Shown here in pieces: positions 17,316-24,648 of a stretch of DNA of 64,000 nt; positions within the stretch are counted from its first letter, which is position 1; every line of letters starts with the position of its first letter. The DNA comes from Thermococcus sp. Bubb.Bath. GTDB taxonomy: Archaea > Methanobacteriota_B > Thermococci > Thermococcales > Thermococcaceae. Made by a program: the position numbers and the translations under genes. Where the stretch lies: assembly GCF_012027595.1 (NCBI RefSeq), contig NZ_SNUR01000006.1, positions 24,036-88,035 of the forward strand. The letters are read 5' to 3'. The notes beneath the pieces are model-generated. The model did not search any database. It saw only the letters and a program-made list of their open reading frames with translations, and was not told the origin of the DNA.

Positions 17316-17416
17316 GGTTCGGACTTTTATGGGAATGAGCTGGTACCAGCATGAAGTACTCCCTGAACTGCCGTTAAAGTTAAGGTGGGATACGGTAACT
17401 ACCGGTGGTGGGTTAC

Positions 17417-17974
17417 ATGCCCCTTAAAATTGAGAACGTCGTGACCTCCATTGATCTTCATGGTCCGATAGATATCGAGCGGGTCCCCAGGGAGCTTGAC
17501 CCCGTCCGTTATGATCCATCTGTCTTCCCTGGGGCGGCGTACAGGATGGGCTCATTCGGGGTTACTTTCCTGATATTCAACTCCGGAAAACTCGTCTGTA
17601 CGGGGGCCAAAAGTGTCGAAACGGTAAAACAGGCTACGGCGGAGCTTAAACAGACACTCGAAGGGATGGGGATGAAGTTCAAGGGCGAGCCGGAGATAAC
17701 CGTTCAGAACGTCGTGGCAGCGGGGGACATCGGCCTCGGACGGGTGGAACTCGAAGAGGTGGCGCTAACGCTGCCCAACGTGGAGTATGAGCCGGAAATA
17801 TTTCCAGGAGTGGTTTACAGGGTCAGAAACTCCAGAATGACCGTACTCATCTTTAACAGCGGAAAAGTCGTGGTCTCGGGGGCCAAAGACGAGAACGACA
17901 TTACAAGGGCGGTTGAAGAGCTTAAAAAGGACCTCTACAAGTATGAACTTCTGGAAGAAGACGACGAGTGGTAA
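17417..17974 (+). CDS. TATA-box-binding protein paralogue (divergent)
   Basis: Two direct TBP repeats of about 90 residues. The four phenylalanines that kink the TATA box are present (VFPGAAYR, FLIFNSGK, IFPGVVYR, VLIFNSGK), as are the repeat-centre Asn residues (IENVV, VQNVV) and the TFB-facing YEPEIFPG stirrup. The C-terminus LLEEDDEW resembles the acidic tail of archaeal TBPs. It nevertheless differs widely from the canonical Thermococcales TBP as I remember it: LIFNSGK instead of LIFSSGK twice, and a rewritten first-repeat helix (GPIDIERVPRELDPVRYDPS). The start at ATG 17417 follows GGTGGTGGG. It is probably a second TBP that remains DNA-binding, able to form alternative initiation complexes with TFB. 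Confidence 0.85.
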   Translation: MPLKIENVVTSIDLHGPIDIERVPRELDPVRYDPSVFPGAAYRMGSFGVTFLIFNSGKLVCTGAKSVETVKQATAELKQTLEGMGMKFKGEPEITVQNVVAAGDIGLGRVELEEVALTLPNVEYEPEIFPGVVYRVRNSRMTVLIFNSGKVVVSGAKDENDITRAVEELKKDLYKYELLEEDDEW

Positions 17975-18003
17975 AAAATCTAGAGATCCTTGGACTGCAG
18001 TAA

Positions 18004-18024
18004 TTGGGAAATTTATAATCTTTC
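18004..18024 (+). promoter_or_regulatory. TATA box of the ArsB/NhaD-type permease gene
   Basis: GGGAAATTTATAATCTTTCC is a strong BRE/TATA about 75-90 nt before the ATG at 18095. It implies a leader of about 55 nt containing a GGGAGG ribosome site. No known riboswitch consensus is recognisable in the leader. Confidence 0.55.
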
Positions 18025-18094
18025 CCCATGTCTGCGTTTCCTGCAAGAGACGGAAGCTCATCAGGATCAGGGTCTGACAGGGAGGCACAGTAAA

Positions 18095-19180
18095 ATGAAA
18101 CGCCTTAAAAACTTCATCAGACGTGAGTGGTTCCTTACCGTTCTCCTGCTTCTCTACTCCATCCTGGTTATCTCCGATAGCAATCTCCTAAAAAGGACCC
18201 CCAACCTGATTGACTGGGAGAGCCTCTCCCTGATAACTTCTCTGATCATGGCATCAAAAGGCCTTGAGCTCTCTGGGATTTTCTCAAAACTCGGTCCCCA
18301 CATTATAAGGGCCGCCAATCACTCCGAAAGGCGTCTCGTGATTCTGTTCATCCTGACAATCTCACTTTCCTCCGCTGTGATTATGAACGATACCGCCATG
18401 CTGGTCTTCATTCCCCTTGTCTCAATCACGTTGGAGATGGCGGGGGTGAACACGGCAAGAGCGGTAACACTCTCAGCCATTGCGGCCAACGTGGGCTCCT
18501 CTCTTACGCCAGTGGGAAACCCCCAGAACGTCATAATCTGGCATCACTATTCCCTAGGCTTCTTCGAGTTTATTCGCACGTTATTACCGTATGTAACCCT
18601 CTGGCTCGCCCTCCTTCTGGCTTTTACAATGACCGTCAGGGATAGGAAGCTCTCCATTGAAACTGTTCCTGATACTGTGCTGAAGAAAGATCTCCTCGCC
18701 GTTTCGCTTATCTCGCTGGTTATTGATGTATCCCTGGCGGAGGTAGGGAAGCCATTGGTCGCGTTCCTATTCACTCTCATTGCGTTTTTGGCCCTGGGAA
18801 GGGAAACGCTCCTGAAATTCGACTGGGCGCTCGTTCTAATCTTTGCCTTCATATTCGTTGATTTCAATGAACTTGCCCTCATGTTGCAGCGGGCGGGCTT
18901 AAACCTCCCGACTTCTGGGGTTTTGCTGTTCTTGGCCTCCGCTGGTTTAAGCCAGCTCGTCAGCAACGTCCCGGCCACCGTCTTTCTGTCCTCAGCCAAC
19001 CCGAAGTGGCTTCCACTAGCACTGGGAGTCAATGTAGGCGGGACGGGTAGCATCGTTGGCTCCCTGGCAAATCTCATCGCCATTAGAATAGCTGGAGTCA
19101 GAATCCGGGAATTCCATCGCTACTCCATCCCGTACTTCATCTTAGCTCTACTTCTTTCCCTGCTTCTCTTTTTGTTGTGA
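18095..19180 (+). CDS. ArsB/NhaD/SLC13-type anion permease, 361 aa
   Basis: About ten hydrophobic segments with ion-transporter superfamily landmarks: NDTAMLVFIPLVSI, a first re-entrant loop ANVGSSLTPVGNPQNVIIW, and the symmetry-related second half loop SNVPATVFLSSANP and GVNVGGTGSIVGSLANLIA. Members include ArsB, citrate/phosphate/sulfate carriers and Na+/H+ antiporters; this one cannot be assigned a substrate. ATG 18095 is chosen for GGGAGG at 18080-18085; the frame is open upstream but without a ribosome site. It has its own promoter and no operon partner. Confidence 0.85.
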   Translation: MKRLKNFIRREWFLTVLLLLYSILVISDSNLLKRTPNLIDWESLSLITSLIMASKGLELSGIFSKLGPHIIRAANHSERRLVILFILTISLSSAVIMNDTAMLVFIPLVSITLEMAGVNTARAVTLSAIAANVGSSLTPVGNPQNVIIWHHYSLGFFEFIRTLLPYVTLWLALLLAFTMTVRDRKLSIETVPDTVLKKDLLAVSLISLVIDVSLAEVGKPLVAFLFTLIAFLALGRETLLKFDWALVLIFAFIFVDFNELALMLQRAGLNLPTSGVLLFLASAGLSQLVSNVPATVFLSSANPKWLPLALGVNVGGTGSIVGSLANLIAIRIAGVRIREFHRYSIPYFILALLLSLLLFLL

Positions 19181-19189
19181 TTTTGATGA

Positions 19190-19212
19190 GGGAAAGTATA
19201 AATGTATAAAAA
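19190..19212 (+). promoter_or_regulatory. TATA element upstream of NifX-like gene
   Basis: GAAAGTATAAATGTATAAAAACC contains two overlapping TATA-like boxes. It is about 80-100 nt before the GTG start at 19291. Confidence 0.4.
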
Positions 19213-19290
19213 CCTCCGGAATAGCCCACGTCACGGTCCAGCTTGAGGCCGGGAGATGTGAGGACAAAAGCACAATCTGTGGTGAGAAAG

Positions 19291-19617
19291 GTGATTAGGG
19301 TTGCAGTTCCAACTTTGGAGGGCGGACTCGAGGATAGGGTTCATGAAAGCCTCGTTAGGGCGGAGACTTTCACGCTGGTGGATTTAGGGAACGGGGAAGT
19401 AAAAAACGTGGAAATCGTTGAAAACCCATACAGAAAAGAACCCTACGGCGCAGGCTCCAAGGTAGCCCTGTTTCTGGTTAACATGAGAGTGAACGTTCTT
19501 CTAACTCCGATGGACTGCCCGAAGGGGAAGGCGATACTGGAAATAGGCAAGGTCAGGATAATCAAAGTAGAGGCAGGGAAAAAGGTTAGAGACGCCCTGA
19601 ATACCCTCATGGGTTGA
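19291..19617 (+). CDS. NifX/NifB-type dinitrogenase-cofactor-fold protein, 108 aa
   Basis: Begins VIRVAVPTLEGGLEDRVHESL, followed by FTLVDLGNGEVKNVEIVENPY and LLTPMDCPKGKAILEIGKVRI. This is the strand-helix rhythm of the NifB/NifX/NafY (DUF134-associated) ribonuclease-H-like fold that carries Fe-S or Mo-Fe clusters. No nitrogenase genes are in sight, and in Thermococcales such proteins are of unknown purpose, perhaps Fe-S or W/Mo cofactor carriers. GTG 19291 is chosen for GGTGAG at 19281; the open frame starts earlier. It overlaps the convergent ferredoxin gene by 11 bp. Confidence 0.65.
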   Translation: MIRVAVPTLEGGLEDRVHESLVRAETFTLVDLGNGEVKNVEIVENPYRKEPYGAGSKVALFLVNMRVNVLLTPMDCPKGKAILEIGKVRIIKVEAGKKVRDALNTLMG

Positions 19618-20020
19618 ACACGCTCTCTGCCCCGTTTGTGCTCTCTTCCTTCTTCGTCAGGGGCTTCGTTATTTCGAAGGCTTTTCTTATGACTCCATGC
19701 TCCACGACGAGCTTTTTGACGTACTCCTTCGGCGGGAACTCAATGGCGTTGCAGGGGCAGACCATTGAGCATGTGTTACATCCCACGAGACAGTTGTAGG
19801 GCCTCGCAACGACGGGCTTCCCCTCCTCAGTGTCCCAGTCAAAGACCCTTCTCCCGCAGGTAACAAAGCAGAGCCCGCAGCGGGCACAGACACTGTAGTT
19901 TATCTTTGGATACCACTCTACCTCTTTTCTGTCAACGCCCCACCATGGGATAACGCTCAAATCCTTAACCTCCCTCCCCAAGGCGTCCTTTCCTATGACG
20001 GGGGTCTTAACATCGGCCAT
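19607..20020 (-). CDS. 2x[4Fe-4S] ferredoxin-domain protein, 137 aa
   Basis: Two cysteine clusters: CARCGLCFVTCGRRVF near residue 46 and CLVGCNTCSMVCPCNAIEF near residue 77, each able to help bind a 4Fe-4S cluster; the arrangement with an extra CPC is less regular than bacterial-type ferredoxins. The flanks are about 45 residues on each side, so it is probably an electron carrier or small subunit of an oxidoreductase whose partner is elsewhere. ATG 20020 is chosen for GGGGTGAG just before it. No neighbouring redox enzyme is on this strand. Confidence 0.8.
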   Translation of the reverse strand: MADVKTPVIGKDALGREVKDLSVIPWWGVDRKEVEWYPKINYSVCARCGLCFVTCGRRVFDWDTEEGKPVVARPYNCLVGCNTCSMVCPCNAIEFPPKEYVKKLVVEHGVIRKAFEITKPLTKKEESTNGAESVFNP

Positions 20021-20110
20021 TTCGCTCACCCCAGCTAATGCTAAATTACCTTCATTTAAAATCTTTTTCATATGTATTGGTTTCCAACCAAGGGTTTTGG
20101 GCAGAACTGT

Positions 20111-20128
20111 CCAGAAAATTTTAAATTT
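20111..20128 (+). promoter_or_regulatory. Surviving promoter of the decayed suf locus
   Basis: AGAAAATTTTAAATTTC sits about 25-35 nt before the first ATG of the sufC remnant, so the relic may still be transcribed. Confidence 0.4.
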
Positions 20129-20149
20129 CTTTCATATGAGGTTCTCTTG

Positions 20150-20570
20150 ATGCCTATGCTGTGCTTGAGGAACATCACCTACGGAGTGAACGGCAGGAAA
20201 ATAATAGAGAGAGTTAACATGCGCTTTAAGGATGGCATGAGCTGCTCCATCCTAAGCTCCAATGGGGCAGAAAAATCGACTCTCGCTTACATCATAAAGG
20301 GGGTTGCAAAGCCCAGTGGTGGCAAAGTCCTGCTCGATGAGAATGATATAACCAAGCTAGGCGTAACGGAACGGGCAAAACCTGGAATCACGCTCCTCTG
20401 GCAGGAACCGACACACTACGACGGGATAACCGTTGGTGAATACATAACCCTGGGTGGAAAGATCAAAGCGGACAAAAACGAGATTAGAGAGGCCCTTGAT
20501 CTAGTCGGGCTTCCCTACGAACTTTACGCTCACCGCTTCGTTGACAAGAGCCTAAGCGGGGGCGAACGTT
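20150..20570 (+). pseudogene. sufC: sufC remnant (Fe-S assembly ABC ATPase), truncated and mutated
   Basis: The first about 140 residues match SufC: MLCLRNITYGVNGRKIIERV, TLLWQEPTHYDGITVGEYI and DKSLSGGER. The Walker A is damaged: expected GxNGAGKST reads SSNGAEKST, with Gly to Glu at the residue before the catalytic Lys. After LSGGER the reading frame leaves the family: Walker B, D-loop and switch His are absent, and the sequence jumps at about 20566-20571 into a SufB/D tail in another frame. The frame finally stops at 20617 after unrelated residues. A deletion therefore joined sufC to the neighbouring gene; the product cannot be an active ATPase. Confidence 0.85.
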
Positions 20571-20814
20571 GTGAACGAGGCCTACGGCCTTGGGGACTAC
20601 GCGAAGGGACACGTTGAGTGCCACGAGATAGTTAAGGGGAACGCCGACGTCCAGACCATCCCGCTCCTGAGGGTGAAGAACGACAAGGCCGAGCTCACCC
20701 ATGAGGCCTCGGTAGGTAGGATAAATGAGGCCCAGCTCATGAAGCTTATGACGATAAGGATTAACTGAAGAAGAAGCAGCGGAGCTGATAATAAAAGGAC
20801 TGCTGGGTGGATGA
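20571..20814 (+). pseudogene. sufB/sufD C-terminal remnant with frameshift
   Basis: Translation from 20571 gives VNEAYGLGDYAKGHVECHEI, then the well-conserved SufB/D end NADVQTIPLLRVKNDKAELTHEA and GRINEAQLMKLM. Near 20752-20762 a one-base shift leads to a stop (20766-20768), while the next frame continues GLTEEEAAELIIKGLLGG with stop at 20812-20814, the normal SufB/D C-terminus. Everything upstream (more than 250 residues of the usual protein) has been deleted. With the sufC piece this is a relic of a SufBC(D) scaffold for Fe-S cluster assembly. Confidence 0.85.
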
Positions 20815-20850
20815 AAGAGATGTAGTTCCAGAAAAAAGAATTAGGAAAAT

Positions 20851-22482
20851 TCAGAGGCGGTAGGCCTTAACTCCCTGAGCTGCTGAGGCAGGAGAGAGAA
20901 GCTTCTCTCCCCTCACCTCGACGGCATTGTAGTAGCCGGGCACATAGAGGGCCGGGCCGCGCATGATGACGCTCTCGTCCACCCAGTTGACCTCGCTGAT
21001 GCCTTTAGGCTTCCCTTCCTTCACAATCTGCTCCCATACATTCTTATTGAGTACACATCCGGGGTCGTCTCCGAGAAGGTCGAGGGTGTAGTGGTATGCC
21101 CTCGCGCGGCAGCCTCCGCAGATGTTTCTGTAGGGGCACGTCCTGCAGTTGCCTGTGAAGTTGTTCCTGTCCCTCAGTAGGTTGAATATTTTGCTGTTCT
21201 CCCATATTTCCTTGAAGTCTCTGGTTCTCACGTTCCCAACCGGCAAGGGCAGGAAGACGCAGGGGACAACGGTTCCGTCCGGCTCTATTCCAGAGTATAT
21301 TCTACCGGCACCACATCCACCAATGAACTCAGCGAGGGTCTTCACGGCGCTGTTCTCTCCGATGTAGAAGTGGGCGGGGGTTACGTTCTTACCCTGCGAC
21401 TCTTGGAGGGTCACAGGGGCATACTGCGGGGCCGTCGTCAGGACCTCCAGTTTCCTCTTCTTCATTTCGTGATAGAGTACCCTCATGTACTCATCGCGCT
21501 CCTCTGGGGTCAGGTCAACCTTAACCATCTCCTCTGCCCTTCCCGTTGGTACGAGGTTGAAGAAGATGACGCGCTTCACGCCGATGTTCTCGGCCAGGTC
21601 GAGAATGTCGTCAATCTCGCCGTAGGTGTCTTTGTCCATAACCACTGCCATCCCATGGCTGATGCCCAGCTCCACAGCGTTCTCAAGGGCTTTTGTGGCG
21701 TGCTCCCAAGCACCGGGAATCCCGCGGAACTCATCGTGCTTCTCGGGCTTTGCCGAATCAACGCTCACCTCGACGTACTTCAAGCCGAGGTCAACCGCCT
21801 TCTTGAGGTTCTCCATGTTTGCAAAAGTCCAGCCGTTTGTTGCCACTGAAGTGTGTATCCCCCTGCTCGCGAGCTCCTTGACGATGCGGTAGAAGTCCGG
21901 GTGTATAGTTGGCTCGCCACCACTAATGGCCACAGCCGCAACTCCCGCTTTATCTAGCTGTTCAACGAGGTTCAGCTTCTCCTCCAGCGAGAGCTCGCTC
22001 GGAAGGGGCCTGTCCGCCCTCTGGTAGCAGTGCTTGCACCTGAAGTTACACATATTGGTGAAGTTCCAGACTATGAGGAACGGTCCCGCCAGCCTCTGTG
22101 GAACAGTTACCCCGTACTTTGCTATTCCCTCCAGAACGACCCAGATACCGCGCCTTATGTGCGGATCCCTCAGCAGGGCCTCCTTCACTGCTTCCTCGTC
22201 ACCATGGGCGAGCTTTATGCCGAGTTTTAGAAGAACCTTGAGGACATCCGCCTGAAAGCGTATCATCATCGGCTCGTTGAGGCTCTCGCCGGCGTAGACA
22301 CTGAGGGCCCAGTAGAGGGCTGGAAGTTCTCTACCGTTTATGTTGTACTTCTTCAGAGTAGGCCGTATCAGGGCCCTCGCCAGGGGGTTCCCGAGTATTA
22401 ACTTGAACGCGGTGAGAGCAGTGCCAAGCTGGTTCCCTCCAGACTCCTTAATTTCGGCCTCAACGCCCTCTCCAGCACTCAT
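20851..22482 (-). CDS. Radical SAM / SPASM-domain protein, 543 aa
   Basis: The radical SAM motif CNFRCKHCYQ lies near residue 155 and the SAM-binding GGE as AISGGEPTIHPDFY about 45 residues on. The SPASM region near 385-470 holds several Cys (GGCGAGRIYSG, VVPCVFLP, GNCRTCPYRNICGGCRAR) for auxiliary clusters. A long N-terminal region of about 140 residues has no recognised domain. SPASM enzymes modify peptides or tetrapyrroles (PqqE, AhbC/D types); the substrate is unknown. ATG 22482 is chosen for GGTGGTGA 4-5 nt upstream; the open frame begins far upstream without a ribosome site. It is divergent from the small membrane protein at 22634. Confidence 0.87.
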   Translation of the reverse strand: MSAGEGVEAEIKESGGNQLGTALTAFKLILGNPLARALIRPTLKKYNINGRELPALYWALSVYAGESLNEPMMIRFQADVLKVLLKLGIKLAHGDEEAVKEALLRDPHIRRGIWVVLEGIAKYGVTVPQRLAGPFLIVWNFTNMCNFRCKHCYQRADRPLPSELSLEEKLNLVEQLDKAGVAAVAISGGEPTIHPDFYRIVKELASRGIHTSVATNGWTFANMENLKKAVDLGLKYVEVSVDSAKPEKHDEFRGIPGAWEHATKALENAVELGISHGMAVVMDKDTYGEIDDILDLAENIGVKRVIFFNLVPTGRAEEMVKVDLTPEERDEYMRVLYHEMKKRKLEVLTTAPQYAPVTLQESQGKNVTPAHFYIGENSAVKTLAEFIGGCGAGRIYSGIEPDGTVVPCVFLPLPVGNVRTRDFKEIWENSKIFNLLRDRNNFTGNCRTCPYRNICGGCRARAYHYTLDLLGDDPGCVLNKNVWEQIVKEGKPKGISEVNWVDESVIMRGPALYVPGYYNAVEVRGEKLLSPASAAQGVKAYRL

Positions 22483-22571
22483 TTTCACCACCAGTAAGAG
22501 TTGGTGGTAATCACGTATAAAGTTTTCGTTTATGTTAGAAATTTTTGATATTTTTAATATATTCGAAATAA

Positions 22572-22588
22572 CCGAAAAGTTTAAATAG
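22572..22588 (+). promoter_or_regulatory. Strong BRE/TATA of the 105-aa membrane protein gene
   Basis: CCGAAAAGTTTAAATAG is a near-perfect archaeal BRE plus TATA, about 50 nt before the ATG at 22634. AT-rich boxes at about 22540-22562 could serve the leftward radical SAM gene. Confidence 0.65.
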
Positions 22589-22633
22589 TTAAAGGTGAAG
22601 TGTAGAATGAAAACCCTCTGGAGGTGACCAAGA

Positions 22634-22951
22634 ATGGCCTCTGCGAAAACCGGCCTCTGGACCGCCCTCTGCGGTGCCTGTTTGATCTTGATAGATGGTA
22701 TAGTCGTTCTGGCCAACAAAGCCTTCTACGGATGGCACTACGGGAGCTACACAACAGTCGGCTGGGTTGAGATAATCCTCAGCCTTATCATGATGGGCCT
22801 AGCTTACTACTACAAGAAGAGCCCATCCGCAGTCGGATGGAGTATCGTCATCCTGGCCTTCATAACGATGCCCTTCGATGGCGGCTTCTGGACCATCGGT
22901 GCATGGATTGCCGTGATTGGCGGTGCCATCATAGCCACTGCCAAGGAGTGA
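22634..22951 (+). CDS. Small integral membrane protein, 105 aa, four TM segments
   Basis: Four hydrophobic segments (about 8-28, 42-60, 66-82 and 85-101) with short loops. An aromatic-rich first loop NKAFYGWHYGSYTTVGW and a basic inside loop YYYKKS set the topology. It has no charged catalytic motif. Start ATG 22634 follows GGAGGTGA. The strong promoter suggests high expression. Not recognised beyond a Thermococcales-type hypothetical membrane protein; it might act with the divergent radical SAM protein or simply share the intergenic region. Confidence 0.75.
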   Translation: MASAKTGLWTALCGACLILIDGIVVLANKAFYGWHYGSYTTVGWVEIILSLIMMGLAYYYKKSPSAVGWSIVILAFITMPFDGGFWTIGAWIAVIGGAIIATAKE

Positions 22952-22989
22952 TTCCTTCGATTTTCAAACCCCTTTCGTTTTCTTTCTTT

Positions 22990-23006
22990 GGGAAGATCTT
23001 ATAAAG
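22990..23006 (+). promoter_or_regulatory. TATA box of the HTH regulator gene
   Basis: GATCTTATAAAGGGGTG lies about 35-45 nt before the ATG at 23038. The short leader carries GGGGGA as ribosome site. Confidence 0.55.
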
Positions 23007-23037
23007 GGGTGTCCTACGGTTAATCCGGGGGACTAGA

Positions 23038-23520
23038 ATGACCGGGAAAGCTAGTGACAAAGCGGAGTTCATAGAGATCGTGGAAAGAATGCTTGCACGG
23101 TGGGGCTATGGCTCCACTGAGTCCAGGGTTTATGCCGCTCTCCTCTTCCACGGGAAGCCAATGACAATATCCGAACTCGCAGAGGAAACCGGGCTCAGCA
23201 GATCCTCGGTTTCAATAGCCCTCAGCAAGCTTACAAGGGAGTACTTCGTCACCTGCAAGAGGAGGGGCAGGGTAAAGTACTTCACCGCCATTCCAATATT
23301 CCTCGAGAAGTTCCTTAAGATACCCAAAGATACTCTAGAACGGGAGATAGAGCCGCTGAAGATTATCGTTGAGAGGCTCGTGGATGAAGCAGATGAGGGC
23401 AGAAAGCGCCAGCTTGAGGGGATCAAGAAGGAACTCGACGTTCTTGGGTGCATGCTCAGAAAGATAATAGAACTAGAGGAAAAAGAGAGCGGATACATCA
23501 GCTCTTCCCGCTCCTCTTAA
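23038..23520 (+). CDS. MarR/GbsR-type winged-helix transcriptional regulator, 160 aa
   Basis: An N-terminal winged HTH (residues about 20-85): STESRVYAALLFHGKPMTISELAEETGLSRSSVSIALSKL is the HTH and FVTCKRRGRVKYFTA the wing. A C-terminal helical dimerisation region (about 95-155) follows. The pattern is that of the GbsR/MarR group, and TrmB-like regulators of Thermococcales are similar. The 3' end overlaps the convergent TDT exporter gene by 23 bp. It may control itself, the upstream membrane protein, or the TDT/TauE pair; no direct evidence. Confidence 0.85.
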   Translation: MTGKASDKAEFIEIVERMLARWGYGSTESRVYAALLFHGKPMTISELAEETGLSRSSVSIALSKLTREYFVTCKRRGRVKYFTAIPIFLEKFLKIPKDTLEREIEPLKIIVERLVDEADEGRKRQLEGIKKELDVLGCMLRKIIELEEKESGYISSSRSS

Positions 23521-24502
23521 GGCTCACCATTTTTATTATAGTTGCCAGCCAGATTGCCAGAAGGGGCCAGAGAAGGAGAAAACCAAAGTGGGACATGAGC
23601 TTCAGCTCAAACGTGCCTCCCAGGTCTTTTGTGGCGTTCACAAAAGCCCCCAGCGGGAAGATAAAGGCCCACCACGAGCCACTGTATGGAAGGCTCAAGT
23701 TCCTAACGTAGTGGAGGGTCATCGCCGTTGCCATTACCAGCCACCAGAAGCCGAGCCCCCAGAGAAAAAAAGCGAACACCATGAAGGGCTCTTTTGGTAT
23801 TGATATTGTAGAATTCTCTATCAGGGCGAAGAGGGCCGTTATGCTCGCTCCAATGGGGCCGAGGTTCATCCAGATTAGGGGGGCCATCTGGGGAGGCATT
23901 AGCTCGTGCCTGATGAAGCGCAGTGTGACAACGGCGTAGAGCACAAGGTAAAGGAAGAAGCCCGCTCCCCAGCCGAGGTAGTTAACTATGACTGTTAATT
24001 CCTGGATATAACCCATCGTCATTCTCATGAAGGCCGCTCCAAAGGGAATTATCACTAGGGCAACTGGGGGGATGTACCAGGCAGGGGAGAGATGCCTGAG
24101 GTCAACCTCACCCGCTATGAACACCTCGTAGGACATCCAGAACGCGAATATGAACGTCAGAACAAGTCCCCAAAGCCACAGATACCATGCAAGGGTCTGG
24201 TTTTTCAGTATCACCAACGCCTGCGCGGAGAGAACTATGGTGGCAGCTCCGCTTGTACCGTAGAAGTGCCCCTTGGAAGGGTGCCTGAGGTCTTCCAAGG
24301 ATTCCTTCTGGTAGAGCACCCACCTTAAAAGCCATGGAATGAGCAGGACGAAGTACAGGATGAAGTTTAAGTAAGTCAGCCCAATTCCAATTTCTCTTAA
24401 CCAGCCTAAGTATCCTGCATAACGGTATGACGCTATGGCCACTGCTCCTGTCCCCATGACGCTGGCAAAGGCTGCTGGGTTGAACTCTCTCAGCTTTTCC
24501 AT
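23498..24502 (-). CDS. TDT / SLAC1-family transporter, 334 aa
   Basis: Ten hydrophobic segments and the TDT signature N-terminus EFNPAAFASVMGTGAVAIASY, matching TehA/SLAC1/Ssu1 channels in which the first helix carries FxxVMGTG. Family members move tellurite, C4-dicarboxylates, nitrate or sulfite through a uniport-like pore. ATG 24502 follows GGAGGGAAG; the frame opens upstream at 24532 without a ribosome site. It is divergent from a TauE/SafE exporter with shared promoter DNA, which makes sulfite or a related sulfur oxyanion a reasonable guess. Confidence 0.87.
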   Translation of the reverse strand: MEKLREFNPAAFASVMGTGAVAIASYRYAGYLGWLREIGIGLTYLNFILYFVLLIPWLLRWVLYQKESLEDLRHPSKGHFYGTSGAATIVLSAQALVILKNQTLAWYLWLWGLVLTFIFAFWMSYEVFIAGEVDLRHLSPAWYIPPVALVIIPFGAAFMRMTMGYIQELTVIVNYLGWGAGFFLYLVLYAVVTLRFIRHELMPPQMAPLIWMNLGPIGASITALFALIENSTISIPKEPFMVFAFFLWGLGFWWLVMATAMTLHYVRNLSLPYSGSWWAFIFPLGAFVNATKDLGGTFELKLMSHFGFLLLWPLLAIWLATIIKMVSLKRSGKS

Positions 24503-24544
24503 GAACTTCCCTCCACCTGTTTTTTCTTTCATTCACAGATTTTA

Positions 24545-24605
24545 GGTAGGCTTAAAAAAGTTTTGTGACTGAAATAAGCCAATGTTTCAAAAACTTTTTA
24601 AATGA
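24545..24605. promoter_or_regulatory. Divergent promoters between TDT and TauE genes
   Basis: Rightward, CAAAAACTTTTTAAATGAGC (about 24586-24605) is a BRE/TATA about 50 nt before ATG 24649. Leftward, the minus strand reads AAAACTTTTTTAAGCC at about 24549-24564, about 50 nt before ATG 24502. Only about 25 bp separate them, so one bound regulator could control both. Confidence 0.5.
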
Positions 24606-24648
24606 GCACCATTTCATTCGGTGAGACAAGTAAAATGAGGTGAGCCTA

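Noticed and set aside
20072..20617. Full ABC transporter ATPase reading of the sufC remnant
   Set aside because: The signature is followed by unrelated residues, Walker B and switch regions are missing, and the Walker A is mutated. Called as a pseudogene instead.
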